Source: Streptomyces sp. ISL-43
Lineage (GTDB): Bacteria; Actinomycetota; Actinomycetes; Streptomycetales; Streptomycetaceae
Direction: 5' to 3'
Assembly (NCBI RefSeq): GCF_018614195.1
Contig: NZ_JAGGOT010000003.1
Span: 1 to 55,649, forward strand
DNA: 55,649 nt
Positions 9,070 to 18,461 of the stretch are shown piece after piece. Position 1 is the stretch's first letter. Each line of letters begins with the position of its first letter. The translations under genes were made by a program, and so were the position numbers. The notes under the pieces are model-generated. The model was not told the origin of the DNA, did no database searches, and saw nothing but the letters and a program-made list of their open reading frames with translations.

Positions 9070-9228
9070 GGCTTACCCGACCCCTCGGAGGGCTTACCCA
9101 ACCGGGCCCGACGAGGCATACCCAACCCCCCAAGAGGCTTACCCAATCGACCGCAGGGGGCTTACCCATTGAATGGGTAAGCCCCCTGCCTGCGGTTTTG
9201 GCCTGTTGGGTAAGCCTTTGGGTAAGCC
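9070..9228. repeat. GGCTTACCCA iterons with a central inverted repeat
   Basis: Direct copies start at 9070 (last base G), 9091, 9115 (one mismatch), 9136 and 9159, at 21-24 bp steps. Inverted copies TGGGTAAGCC start at 9174, 9207 and 9219. The 9159 and 9174 copies form an 18-bp inverted repeat with a one-base centre (9153-9170 and 9172-9189). The block sits directly upstream of the 9274 gene. Two helical turns between copies would put binding sites on the same face of the DNA. Confidence 0.85.
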
Positions 9229-9273
9229 TCGGTGAGGAGAGTTCACGGCACGACATCCGAAAGGAGACGTGCC

Positions 9274-10179
9274 GTGCTCGACGTACTGCACCCCGCCCGC
9301 ACCGCCGGCGGGATCTTTGACCGCCTGGACACCGAGTGGGAAGCGCTGTGCGCCGACACCGCCGTCCAGGCTGCGGTGACCGACTGGCTGGTGACCGATC
9401 AGCTGGCCGACGGCATCGCTGCCGTGACCGATGCGGTGACCGATTCCTGGGTGCGGGCCCTTGGCCCCGCTCAGCTGCTTGCCGCCCTCCGCCCCCGTGA
9501 CGGCCGTCTGTCCGACGAGTTGACCGATGCGGTCCTGCGGGCCCTGCTGCGCCGTGCGGCTGGCCGTGACCGATCGGCCACCCTGGCCGCGCGCATCATC
9601 GTGCAGGCGATGATCCCGGCCATCGTCCGGATGGCGCGCGGCAAGGTCCGCCCCTTCGGCGGCCGCTCCTTCGAGAACGTCGCGCACACGGCGGTGGCCG
9701 CGCTCTTCGAAGTCGCGTCCTCCGGCCGCATCCACACCCGTCCCGGCCGACCCGCCGCGAACCTCGCCTTGGACACGCTGCGTCACCTATGCGCCGAGCT
9801 CGCCGCCGACCGAGAAGAGCTCGGCGAGGACCTGGCCGTCGCCGAGGACTTGCCCGACAGCGAGTCAGGCCCGGCCGAGATCGCCGAAGCGTGGGCTGTG
9901 GACGCCGCAGCAGCCGCCGCTGACCTCCGCCCCGTCGGGACCGTCAACGAGGGAGAGATCAGCCAAGCCCGCCTGGAACTGCTCGGCCTCGTCCTGGACG
10001 CGATGGAGGCCGGGACTCTCTCGCCCGCCGACGGGCGCGCCATCGCCTGGCACTACGCCGCCGAGCCGGTCCCGGACACGACAGCTGCGGTCCACGCCGG
10101 AACGTCCCCTGCCGCATGGTGCCGCCGGCGCTCGCGCGCCGTGGCCGCCCTCAAGTCATCGCTGCAGCCCGCTGCCTGA
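9274..10179 (+). CDS. Sigma-factor-like/helical regulatory protein, first gene of the transfer region
   Basis: 301 residues. GTG start at 9274 with AAGGAG seven bases upstream. The central part (ARIIVQAMIPAIVRMARG, then SFENVAHTAVAALFEV, about 105-150) resembles sigma-70 region 2, and the C-terminal part (ARLELLGLVLDAMEAGTLSPADGRAIAWHY..., SPAAWCRRRSRAVAALK) resembles a region 4 helix-turn-helix. The likeness is by pattern only. The N-terminal coding region contains six more GTGACCGAT-type repeats, which encode V/L-T-D triplets. It is followed 39 bases later by the 10219 gene and so probably leads the transfer operon. Confidence 0.55.
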   Translation: MLDVLHPARTAGGIFDRLDTEWEALCADTAVQAAVTDWLVTDQLADGIAAVTDAVTDSWVRALGPAQLLAALRPRDGRLSDELTDAVLRALLRRAAGRDRSATLAARIIVQAMIPAIVRMARGKVRPFGGRSFENVAHTAVAALFEVASSGRIHTRPGRPAANLALDTLRHLCAELAADREELGEDLAVAEDLPDSESGPAEIAEAWAVDAAAAAADLRPVGTVNEGEISQARLELLGLVLDAMEAGTLSPADGRAIAWHYAAEPVPDTTAAVHAGTSPAAWCRRRSRAVAALKSSLQPAA

Positions 10180-10218
10180 CCGCAGCACCACATACCCGAA
10201 GACCCCAGGAGGAATCTC

Positions 10219-10485
10219 ATGCCCGCCACTACGGCCAAGATCCCGTTGGACGCCGACGAAGAGAAGGTGACCCGCGCGCAGCGGCTGCTGATCGGTCTCG
10301 GCGCCGCGCTCGTCCATCAGCCCTTCGACACCGCCACCCACGACAAGCTCCGCGTCTTCCTGACCGATGAGGCTGCCTCCGTGCTGGCCTCGCTCCAGGT
10401 ACTGCGGCAGCGCCCCGAGGCGGAGCTGCGTGCGCGGATCGACGAGCTCGCCGGCCACCGCCTCCACGCCGGGGGTGCGGCATGA
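10219..10485 (+). CDS. Small hypothetical protein upstream of TcpC-like gene
   Basis: 88 residues, ATG start with AGGAGG six bases upstream. Helical and soluble, no signal peptide or membrane segment, no recognised motif. Its stop overlaps the start of the next gene (ATGA), so translation is probably coupled to the conjugation gene behind it. Confidence 0.7.
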   Translation: MPATTAKIPLDADEEKVTRAQRLLIGLGAALVHQPFDTATHDKLRVFLTDEAASVLASLQVLRQRPEAELRARIDELAGHRLHAGGAA

Positions 10486-11537
10486 AGCTGCTCCAGCGCG
10501 AGACGGACGAGTACCGGGTTGACGCAGAGGTTCCCGAACCCGGATACCCGGGTGGGTGGTCAACCGGTGCCCGGGCCAACGCCTCCACTCTGGTCCGCTG
10601 GGCGGCCTGGGCCCTGCTCCTGTGCGGTCCCCTGATCGGCACGGCCGCTTACGTGTCGGCTTCGGCGCCCGCCCAGGCCGTCCAGCCGAAGACGCCTCCC
10701 GGCACGGGCGCCCCTGCAGGCTCCCAGGGAGCGGCCGGTTTCGCCACGCTCTACCTTGACGCGTTCCTGCGCGCCGGGGACGGCGACCAGGCCAAGCTCG
10801 CCGCCTACTACCCGCCCGCGGCCCAGCTTCGGATGGAAGGACAGCCCGGGCGGCGCCGCGGTGAGCAGCTGACCGTCGTCCGGCTGCGTCAGAGCGAGCG
10901 GGACGTGTGGTCGGTGACGGTGGCCGCCCGGATCACCGAATCCAGCCCCGCCCTTGTGCCCTCGCCCGACGGTGCCCGCCGTGATGTGAAGGCGGAGGCG
11001 CGTGCGGCGTCGGCTGCGGCCGTCCACTACTTCCAGATCGCGGTTGCCACCGCGCCGGCCGAGTCGGGTGCGACGGGGTACATCGCGCTGGGGCTGCCGG
11101 CGGAAGTCGGGGCGCCCGCGCGCATCGAAGCTCCGAAGCTGGCGTACGGGCCGTCGCACCCGGCGTTGCCGAGTGACCCGCGCACGCTCGCGGTCACCGA
11201 GTTCCTGCGTGCCTACCTCACCCAGGCCGGGCCGCTGGACCGCTACCTCTCCCCCGGCACCCGCCTGACCCCGATTGTCCCAACCCCGTACGTGGGCCTG
11301 GCCGTCGACCAGATCGCCGTCGAGGGCGAGGCGGGTGAGGCCGCGGTCACCGCGGTGCCGGGTGATGGAACCCGGCTTCGGGTCCTGGTCGAACTGCGGG
11401 GGACCGGCCATGACGGCATCCGGGTGCCGCTGTCGTACGCGCTGAGCCTCACCGCGCGGGCGGGGCGCTGGGAGATCGCCTCCCTGGACGCCGCCCCCGC
11501 CCGCTCGGCTCCGCCCTCCGTCGCTCCCTCCTCCTGA
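10482..11537 (+). CDS. TcpC/VirB8-like conjugal transfer protein
   Basis: 351 residues with one transmembrane segment (about 38-56) after a short cytoplasmic N-terminus, then an outside region made of two NTF2-like halves. Each half begins with the characteristic helix (FATLYLDAFL at about 87 and AVTEFLRAYLTQAG at about 236). This two-lobed layout is that of TcpC, the VirB8-like scaffold of Gram-positive type IV secretion systems, which bridges membrane and wall. It overlaps the preceding gene by four bases and precedes two small membrane proteins. The call rests on architecture and context. Confidence 0.7.
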   Translation: MKLLQRETDEYRVDAEVPEPGYPGGWSTGARANASTLVRWAAWALLLCGPLIGTAAYVSASAPAQAVQPKTPPGTGAPAGSQGAAGFATLYLDAFLRAGDGDQAKLAAYYPPAAQLRMEGQPGRRRGEQLTVVRLRQSERDVWSVTVAARITESSPALVPSPDGARRDVKAEARAASAAAVHYFQIAVATAPAESGATGYIALGLPAEVGAPARIEAPKLAYGPSHPALPSDPRTLAVTEFLRAYLTQAGPLDRYLSPGTRLTPIVPTPYVGLAVDQIAVEGEAGEAAVTAVPGDGTRLRVLVELRGTGHDGIRVPLSYALSLTARAGRWEIASLDAAPARSAPPSVAPSS

Positions 11538-11559
11538 ACTCGTGAAAGAGGTCTTCGTC

Positions 11560-11838
11560 ATGAATGACACCGTCACCCTCGCCGCCGGCTGGATCAGCAC
11601 CGGCTGGGGCATGGGCGCCGACATCAAGAAGCTGATCTTCATCATCCTCATCCCCTGCCTGTGCGGCCTGTTCGTGGTCGCCGTCGGCTGGAAGACCAAG
11701 GCACCCGGGCCGACCATCGTGGCCTGCATCCTGGGCGCTGTGGTGTGGGGGCTGTCCGCGAGCATGGGCACCCTGCAGGGCAAGGTCACCGAGGACATCA
11801 CCACGTACAACGGCACCACGATCTCGGGCGACCAGTGA
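11560..11838 (+). CDS. Small two-TM membrane protein, T4SS component (VirB2-like position)
   Basis: 92 residues from the ATG at 11560 (AAAGAGGT seven bases upstream; an in-frame GTG at 11542 is less likely). Two hydrophobic segments (about 24-42 and 50-67) with a short charged loop between them. Size and position before the VirB3- and VirB4-like genes fit a VirB2/TrbC-type pilin or a small inner-membrane subunit. No signal peptide is obvious. The stop overlaps the next start (GTGA). Confidence 0.6.
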   Translation: MNDTVTLAAGWISTGWGMGADIKKLIFIILIPCLCGLFVVAVGWKTKAPGPTIVACILGAVVWGLSASMGTLQGKVTEDITTYNGTTISGDQ

Positions 11839-12440
11839 CCGGGGCCGGCGGCGACTGGGACCCGGAGCTCATCGGCCGCTGCTACACCAAGGCGCGCCGC
11901 TCCCCGCTGGTCTACGGCGTCATCCGGGACGTGCGGGGCGGGCGCGGACTGCGCCTGGCCGGCGGCCCGTACACGATGACGCAGCTCACCGCGATCATCG
12001 TCACCGTCGGCCTGCTCGTCATGACCCGCCCCCTTTGGGGTGGGCACGGTGTCGGCGACATCGTCGTCCTGCTCGCCCTGCCCTTCGGCGCCGCGTTCGC
12101 GCTGCGCCGCCTTCAGGTCGATGGCCGCAACCCTGCCGCGGCGGCGGCCAGTGTGATCGCGATGCTGGCCGCGCCCCGACGGGGCGTGCTGGGCGGCCGC
12201 GCCTACCGGCCGGCGTCAGCCCGCCGCACCAGCTGCCTGCTCACCCTCCCGGGCTGTGCGGGCTCCGGAGCCGAGGCTCCCGTACCGCTCATCGGCCGTC
12301 TCCCCGCCACTGCGGCCGCCGCACCAGCCGATGCGGCCAGTACGGCGCCAACTGGTCCGCCTGTGGGTGCGGTGGCCTCCGGAGTCCAGGCGCTCCTCGC
12401 CCGCCGAACGGCCCATCCCTCCTCCCTTGTGGAGTCCTGA
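11835..12440 (+). CDS. PrgI/VirB3-like membrane protein of the T4SS
   Basis: 201 residues from the GTG at 11835, overlapping the previous gene by four bases. A short N-terminal region (DPELIGRCYTKARRSPLVYGVI) precedes two hydrophobic segments (about 43-62 and 70-90). The pair is followed by an Ala/Pro/Thr-rich tail of low complexity. PrgI/VirB3 proteins are short two-TM proteins encoded next to virB4, and this gene overlaps the start of the VirB4-like ATPase by one base. Named by position and topology. Confidence 0.55.
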   Translation: MTGAGGDWDPELIGRCYTKARRSPLVYGVIRDVRGGRGLRLAGGPYTMTQLTAIIVTVGLLVMTRPLWGGHGVGDIVVLLALPFGAAFALRRLQVDGRNPAAAAASVIAMLAAPRRGVLGGRAYRPASARRTSCLLTLPGCAGSGAEAPVPLIGRLPATAAAAPADAASTAPTGPPVGAVASGVQALLARRTAHPSSLVES

Positions 12441-14989
12441 TGCCTCTGCCCATCCGCCACGTGGAACAGAACCTGATCTTCACCACCCACGGCACCGTGT
12501 GGGCGGTGTGGCGGGTGGCAGCCACGAACTACTCCCACGCCCCGTCCGTCGCGAAGAAGCGCCGGCTTCAGTCGCTTGAGTCGCTGTTCAAGTCCCTGAC
12601 CGGTGAACCGATGCTGATGTCGCTGTGCCCGCAGGTCGATCCTGCCGCCGTGGTCCGCGCCATGGTCACCGATGTCGACCTGGCCGCCTCTCCCCGCTAC
12701 GAGGCGCTCGGGCACACGGTCCTGGACCAGTTGGAGGAGATGGAGCTGACCGGCCGCACCGACTGGCTGGCCATTCCCCTGCCTGCGCTCTCCCGTACCG
12801 GTGCGGTCCGCGACGTGTTCTCCGCCGCCGGCGCGGAACTCGCCCTGCAGCTCGGCCTGCTCCCCGCTCCGATCTCGGCTGCCGAGGTACAGCTGCGAGC
12901 GGAGCAGGCGCAGCGCATGCAGGCCCAGTGGCCGAGCGGGGTCGCGATGCGGCCCGCGAGTGAGGCGGAGATCCTGTGGATCTACGGGCACAGTGCCCGG
13001 CGGGGGCTGCGCGAACCGTTCCTGCCCGACGGCACCGAGCCCGGGATCCGGGGCCGCGGGCGTACCGTCGCGGCGCTCGGCGACGTCCTCCTCGCCGAAG
13101 GCGGCGCCGATCTGACCGGTGGCCCCGTCAGGGTTGTGCCGGGCAATCCCTTCCAGCGGCGGTTCCTGCAGGTCTCCAGCGAATGGGGGGACTCCTACCA
13201 GACGCTGCTGGCGCTCTCCGAGATGCCCGAGGCGTTCGCTCTGCCCGGAGCGGCGTACCTGCAGCAGCTCGACGATCTCGCCTACCCGGTGGACTGGACG
13301 GCCCGCCTGGTCATCACCCCCGGAGCGAAGGCCGAGGCGAAGACCCGCCGCCGAGCCCGGCACCTGAAGTCCCAGGCCGCCGAGTACGAAGGCGATCCCG
13401 CCGGCGCTCCGGCTGCGATCGAGAAGAACGTCGAGGACAACGACGAGTTCCGTGAGCGGATCACCGCCAACGCCCGCGAAGTGGAGATCTCCGCCATGGT
13501 CACCCTCGCCGTCTGGGGCTCCAGCCCCGACGACGCGCAGGCCCGCGCCGCCGCCCTCGCCTCCGACTTCGGCGCCGGCGACTACACCTTCCGCAGCCCG
13601 GTGGGCAAGCAGTCCGACCTGTGGCACGCGATGCTGCCCGGCTGCCGCACCCCCCGCGTGATGCTCGGCTACGCCCAGATCCTCCTCGCCCGCGACTTCG
13701 CCATGGCGATGCCCTGGTGCGGCAGCGCGCTGGGGGATGAGCGCGGCGGCCTCCTCGGCCTGCAGATCGCCTCCGGCGGCGCACGCCCCGTCCTCTTCGA
13801 CGCCACCCGCGGCCCCCGCGAAAACGCATCAGGATCCCTGGCCGCGGTCGGTGAACTCGGCGCCGGCAAATCCATCGTCCTCAAGTCCGCGACCTACGAG
13901 GTCCTGGCCCGCGGGCACCGGACCGGCCGCCCCGGATCACGGGGCCGGGCCGTGATCGTGGACCGCACCAGGGACGAGGAGTGGGTCCGCTTCGCCAACG
14001 CCTGCCCCGGCACCACGCAGATCGTCCGCATCGACCACAACGCCGCGGTCTCCCTCGACCCGTTGCGTCTCTTCCACCGCCACAGCGTCAAGACCGCGGC
14101 CCGGTACACCGAATCGTTCCTGACGCTGCTGCTCGGTATTCGCCCGATGGAACTTGAGGGCGTGGCGCTGTCCGAGGCGGTCGAGGCCGTCCTGGAGCAG
14201 CCGTCCCCGTCCATGCGGGCCCTGGTCACCGAGCTGGAGTCACGCGGTGCCCAGGATCCGGCGGCCAGGACGTTGGCCCGCAAGCTGGGCGCCGTCGCCC
14301 GTAAGGACCTGGCCCGGGTGGTGTTCGACGAGACGTTGCCCGTCGTCGACACCGCCGGCGCGGACAGCGTCGTGTTCGCCGTGAACGCGCTCGCCCTGCC
14401 CAAGAAGAGCGAGCTGGCCTCCGAGCACCGGATCGAGAGGCTGGAGTTCGAGAAGGTCTTGGGGCGGGCCGTGATGTATCTGATCGCCGCGGTCGCCCGC
14501 GAGACGGCGATGGCCAGCACGGAGGAGTTCGCCGTCACCGTCTTCGACGAGTGCTGGTGGCTGACGTCGAGCGATGAGGGGCTGGAGCTGCTCCTGGAGC
14601 TGCTGCGCGACGGGCGTAAGCGCAACGCGGCCGCCTACCTGGGCTCTCACGACGCGGACGACTTCGGGCCGGCCGACTCGGAGAAGGGCATGATCATTCG
14701 CGGTCTGATCCCGCACCGGTTCGTGTTCCGCCAGACCACCGCTTCCCTGGCCGCGCGCGCACTGGAGTTCCTGGGCGTCGACCCCACCGACGCCGACCTC
14801 CTGGACCTCGTCACCACCCGGCTCTCCCCCCTGAACCTGCGCGACGAGGAGAAGGCCGCCCGGGCCGGCGAGTGCCTCCACCGCGACCTGCCCGGACGCA
14901 TCGGCCTCATGAAGGTGGTAATCCCCATGGACGACAAGATCCGGCAGGTTATCCACACCACCCCCGGCGCCCACGGGATGGCGGCATGA
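12440..14989 (+). CDS. VirB4/TraC-like conjugation ATPase
   Basis: 849 residues; the ATG at 12440 overlaps the previous stop. Walker A is GELGAGKS at residues 471-478, and Walker B is VTVFDECWW with Asp703 and Glu704, spaced as in VirB4 ATPases. The C-terminal motif HRFVFRQTTASLAARALEFLG is also typical of the family. The N-terminal 400 residues form the adaptor domain that contacts membrane subunits. VirB4 energises assembly of the transfer apparatus at the inner face of the membrane. Its stop overlaps the start of the VirB6-like gene (ATGA). Confidence 0.85.
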   Translation: MPLPIRHVEQNLIFTTHGTVWAVWRVAATNYSHAPSVAKKRRLQSLESLFKSLTGEPMLMSLCPQVDPAAVVRAMVTDVDLAASPRYEALGHTVLDQLEEMELTGRTDWLAIPLPALSRTGAVRDVFSAAGAELALQLGLLPAPISAAEVQLRAEQAQRMQAQWPSGVAMRPASEAEILWIYGHSARRGLREPFLPDGTEPGIRGRGRTVAALGDVLLAEGGADLTGGPVRVVPGNPFQRRFLQVSSEWGDSYQTLLALSEMPEAFALPGAAYLQQLDDLAYPVDWTARLVITPGAKAEAKTRRRARHLKSQAAEYEGDPAGAPAAIEKNVEDNDEFRERITANAREVEISAMVTLAVWGSSPDDAQARAAALASDFGAGDYTFRSPVGKQSDLWHAMLPGCRTPRVMLGYAQILLARDFAMAMPWCGSALGDERGGLLGLQIASGGARPVLFDATRGPRENASGSLAAVGELGAGKSIVLKSATYEVLARGHRTGRPGSRGRAVIVDRTRDEEWVRFANACPGTTQIVRIDHNAAVSLDPLRLFHRHSVKTAARYTESFLTLLLGIRPMELEGVALSEAVEAVLEQPSPSMRALVTELESRGAQDPAARTLARKLGAVARKDLARVVFDETLPVVDTAGADSVVFAVNALALPKKSELASEHRIERLEFEKVLGRAVMYLIAAVARETAMASTEEFAVTVFDECWWLTSSDEGLELLLELLRDGRKRNAAAYLGSHDADDFGPADSEKGMIIRGLIPHRFVFRQTTASLAARALEFLGVDPTDADLLDLVTTRLSPLNLRDEEKAARAGECLHRDLPGRIGLMKVVIPMDDKIRQVIHTTPGAHGMAA

Positions 14990-17295
14990 AAACCCCCAGA
15001 ACCTGGCGCTCCCGCCTCCATCTGCTCGGCACTGCCCGGCTGCGCCTGGCACTGCTTGTGGCCGCCTTCGTGGCCACATCCTTCACCCTTCTGACCTCAT
15101 TGCCCGCCCACGCCGAACCCACCCCTCCCCCCGACCCTGCGGCCACGACCACGGCGCCGCCCGGCTTCCCGCTGAGCCCACTCCAGCCAACAGGAGGCCT
15201 GCAGTCGCCCCCCACCCCGGAGGAAATCGCGCAGATCGAGGAGATCATCGCCGACTTCAGCAAGCACGCCTCGAAGGCCATGCAGGACGCGTACCTGGAA
15301 GCCGAGCGGGAGCGGATCCGCAAGCTTCTGCCCAACGAGGGCGGCGTCCTGGCGGTTTTCAACGTGACCGATCGCAATGGCATGCCGATCTCGGCGTACA
15401 CGGTGCGTTCCGACACCGGCGGGCTGACCGACTGGGACCTGGGGATCTACAACCTGATCGCCGAAATCTGCTTCATGATCACGAAGTGGGTCATCGCGTT
15501 CTGCTGCTGGCTCGTCCTGCGGGCCCTGTCCTTCGCGCTGGCCAAGCTGCTGCTCATGCCGGCGCTGTCCGTCGCCAACTCCCTGCACGCCCGGGTCATC
15601 CTGGAGATGGGCCTGCCCAGCCTGTTCATGGCGGTGTGCGCACTGGTCTGCGTCGCACGGATCTTCTTCGGGGACCGGGCCAAGGGCTGGGGGGACGCCG
15701 CGCTCTCCCTGTTGATCGCGGCCCTCACCACCACCCTGCTGGCCTCCCCGCCGCAGGTGCTGCTGGGTGAGCGGGACGGGGCGGTAGCGGTAGTGCGCGG
15801 GGTGGCCCTGGAGGTCGCCGCCATCATCCTGGACGCCAGCCCGACCGCGCCCCCGTCGCAGAACAAGGCCGGGGACGAGGCGGACAGCGCGTCGCTGGCC
15901 AGGCCGCTCACCGACGCGCTCACCGACGCGTTCATCGTCAAACCGGCGATGCTCATCCAGTACGGGCGCGTCTTCAAAGCGGAATGCGCGACCAAGTACA
16001 GCCAGACCAAGCTGTCCCAGCTCGCCTACGACCGCGCGGTGACCGAGCAGACCAACAAGCTCAAGAAGTACAACCACCTGCGCTCCTACATCGACCCCAC
16101 CGGCGCCGCTGTCACCGACTGGACGACACCCATCGTGCAGAGGTGGGCCGTCGACCACTTCGGCACCTCCCCGATGGAGGAGTTCGAGAAGGACTGTGTC
16201 ACCGGTGATGCCGGCGCGGCGAAGAGGGCCTCGCTCGACAAAGTCGGCGGCGCCCTGTTCCTACTGGTCGCGGCCCTCATCGTCACCGTGCTGATCTCCG
16301 GCCTCGCCGGCAGCTTCCTGGTCGCCCAGTGCCGGATCGCCTGGGACGCGATCCGTGCCGAGCCCGCCCTCATTCTCGGCACGGTCCCCGGCGCCGGCCG
16401 CGCCTACCTGTGGGACTGGGCCGCCTCCGTGATGCGCTCGCTGGGGCAGATGCTCGCCAGCGTCATCGCCCTGGCCGTGTTCATCGTCATCGTCCAAGCC
16501 GTCCTCGACCCCTCACAGCCGGGCTGGGAACAGGGACTGTCCGATTCCCCAACAGCGGACCCGGGACTCGGGCTGACTCTGCGGTTCCTGATCGTGGACG
16601 TCGTGTGCATCGGCGCGGTCATGAAGCGCCGCAAGATCGCGGAACGCTCCAAGCAGGTCTCCCAGAATCTGCGCAGCAAGCTCTCCTCCAGCCGCATCGG
16701 CGGAACCCACGGATCGGTCTTCACCAAACCCTCCTCCAACACCATCGCGAAGCGGCCCCGCGTCGCGCAGAGCACGGCCCGTGTACTCGTGCGCAGCGCT
16801 CTCGTCGGGGTCGCCCTCGCCAGCGGCAACCCGCTGGCCGCCATGGCCTACGCGATGCCCAAGTCAGTTGGCGCCTCCGTCCTCGCCACCCGCCTCGGCT
16901 CCCCCGGTCCCGGCCGCGGACCGGCCCGTGCCCCTGCCCGTCCCGCCGGCCGCCCCCGTCCCGGAAGCCCGCAGCCAACCGGCACCGGTCCCGGGCCCCG
17001 CACTCCCCGCACTCCCCGTACAACGCCCGCCGGTCCCGTCGCGCCGAGGACTCCGGCCGTGGCGGCCCCCGCGTCCCCTGCGGTACGGCCGCCACGTCCC
17101 AGCCACCGGCCCGGAGCACAGCCCGCCCGCCGCCCACCCTCAGCCACAGCCCCGGCCTCCGCCCGGCCCACAGCGGCGGCGCCGCGTCACCCGCTCCCCA
17201 CCCCGGCCCCTGCCTCGCCCCGCCAGCGCCAGCTGCGCCAGCGCCTCGACCGCGGTGTACGCCGCACCCCGCCCCCAGGCCCGGGGCAGCCGTGA
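14986..17295 (+). CDS. VirB6-like polytopic membrane protein with signal peptide and Pro-rich tail
   Basis: 769 residues from the ATG at 14986. A cleavable signal peptide is likely (basic start, hydrophobic core, AHA at about 38-40). Then come several membrane segments (about 160-185, 205-225, 242-260, 422-445, 482-500 and 535-552) separated by a large outside loop. This resembles the extended VirB6/TrbL-type channel proteins of Gram-positive conjugation systems. The last about 150 residues are Pro/Arg/Ala-rich and disordered. It overlaps virB4 at its start and the hydrolase gene at its end, so it probably forms the membrane channel with them. Confidence 0.75.
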   Translation: MKTPRTWRSRLHLLGTARLRLALLVAAFVATSFTLLTSLPAHAEPTPPPDPAATTTAPPGFPLSPLQPTGGLQSPPTPEEIAQIEEIIADFSKHASKAMQDAYLEAERERIRKLLPNEGGVLAVFNVTDRNGMPISAYTVRSDTGGLTDWDLGIYNLIAEICFMITKWVIAFCCWLVLRALSFALAKLLLMPALSVANSLHARVILEMGLPSLFMAVCALVCVARIFFGDRAKGWGDAALSLLIAALTTTLLASPPQVLLGERDGAVAVVRGVALEVAAIILDASPTAPPSQNKAGDEADSASLARPLTDALTDAFIVKPAMLIQYGRVFKAECATKYSQTKLSQLAYDRAVTEQTNKLKKYNHLRSYIDPTGAAVTDWTTPIVQRWAVDHFGTSPMEEFEKDCVTGDAGAAKRASLDKVGGALFLLVAALIVTVLISGLAGSFLVAQCRIAWDAIRAEPALILGTVPGAGRAYLWDWAASVMRSLGQMLASVIALAVFIVIVQAVLDPSQPGWEQGLSDSPTADPGLGLTLRFLIVDVVCIGAVMKRRKIAERSKQVSQNLRSKLSSSRIGGTHGSVFTKPSSNTIAKRPRVAQSTARVLVRSALVGVALASGNPLAAMAYAMPKSVGASVLATRLGSPGPGRGPARAPARPAGRPRPGSPQPTGTGPGPRTPRTPRTTPAGPVAPRTPAVAAPASPAVRPPRPSHRPGAQPARRPPSATAPASARPTAAAPRHPLPTPAPASPRQRQLRQRLDRGVRRTPPPGPGQP

Positions 17296-18440
17296 CGAAG
17301 AAGCGCAAGGCGTGGCTGGCGGGCGGCAGCGCCCTTATCTCCCTCGCGCTCCTGGTCATAGCGGCGATCGCCGCCCACGTCGCGGGCATCGCCGACGCCG
17401 AGGCCCAGACCGCAGCCGGCGCACAGTCCCGCTGCGCAGGCTCCCCTGGACTGGACGCGGACACCGCCCGAATCGTGCAACAGGTCCGTGGCGCCCTCGC
17501 CGGAGGCGCCGCCGGAGGCGTCAACGTCGCCGGACTGTCGGCGCCGGGCGAGCAAGTCCCGATGGCACGGGCCATCGTGGCCACCGGGATCCAGATGCGG
17601 GTCCCGGCACGCGGGCAGGTCATCGCGCTGGCCACCGCGTTGCAGGAGTCAGGACTGCGCAACCTCGATTACGGCGACCGGGACTCGCTCGGTCTGTTCC
17701 AGCAGCGCCCCTCACAGGGCTGGGGCAGCCGGGAGCAGATCCTGGATCCGGTCTACGCCTCCACGAAGTTCTACAAGTCGCTCACCGCGTTGAAGAACTG
17801 GGAGTTCATGCCGCTGACCGTCGCGGCGCAGAAGGTCCAGGCGTCCGCGCTCCCCGACGCTTATGCCAAGCACGAACCCCTGGCCACCGCACTGCAGCTG
17901 GCCATCGCCCCCACCCTCGGCACCGCCCCCGCCAACCCGGCGCTCCCGGTCGCGGGAATTGTCCCCACTGGATGCCAGGGCGCCGGCGCCCAGGACTGGG
18001 GCACGATCCCGCCAGGCACCGTTCCCGCCGGCTACCAGATCCCCGCCACCGCGCCGGTCACGGTTCAGAGCGCGATCCGGTGGGCGCTGGGCCAGCTCGG
18101 CACCCCCTACCAGTGGGGCGGCAGCTGCACCAACCCCCACGGCAGCGAGGCGATGGGCCGCTGCGACTGCTCCTCGCTCATGCAGCGCGCATACGGAACC
18201 GCGGGAATCGAGCTCAGCCGGACCACCTATACCCAGGTGGGCGAAGGGATGGCGGTACCCGTGAACGCGATCGCGCCCGGCGACCTTGTCTTCAGCCGCG
18301 GCAGCGCGTCCGTCCCTGAACATGTGGCCATGGCGATCGGGAGCGGGCTCGCGGTACACGCGCCCAGACCAGGCCGCAATGTGGAGGTAGTCGCTCTCGA
18401 CACGATCACCGTGCTCGCCGTCCGTCGGCTCACGCCTTGA
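17292..18440 (+). CDS. Bifunctional peptidoglycan hydrolase (transglycosylase-like plus NlpC/P60), VirB1-like
   Basis: 382 residues from the GTG at 17292 (GTGA overlap). One N-terminal membrane anchor lies at about 12-31. A lysozyme-like region follows, with the candidate catalytic Glu119 (ALQESGLRN) and the SLGLFQQRPSQGWG motif. The C-terminal NlpC/P60 domain has its catalytic Cys293 in CDCSSL, a His in EHVAMAIG and a third polar residue in VHAPRPG. Such two-domain enzymes open the wall for the transfer channel in Gram-positive T4SS. It is last in the tight operon that began at 10219. Confidence 0.85.
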   Translation: MTKKRKAWLAGGSALISLALLVIAAIAAHVAGIADAEAQTAAGAQSRCAGSPGLDADTARIVQQVRGALAGGAAGGVNVAGLSAPGEQVPMARAIVATGIQMRVPARGQVIALATALQESGLRNLDYGDRDSLGLFQQRPSQGWGSREQILDPVYASTKFYKSLTALKNWEFMPLTVAAQKVQASALPDAYAKHEPLATALQLAIAPTLGTAPANPALPVAGIVPTGCQGAGAQDWGTIPPGTVPAGYQIPATAPVTVQSAIRWALGQLGTPYQWGGSCTNPHGSEAMGRCDCSSLMQRAYGTAGIELSRTTYTQVGEGMAVPVNAIAPGDLVFSRGSASVPEHVAMAIGSGLAVHAPRPGRNVEVVALDTITVLAVRRLTP

Positions 18441-18461
18441 GAATTGCGGTGCCCACGATGC

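Noticed and set aside
9070..9228. Possible CRISPR array
   Set aside because: Repeats are only 10 bp, at uneven 12-33 bp steps and in both orientations, with no cas gene nearby; iterons fit better.
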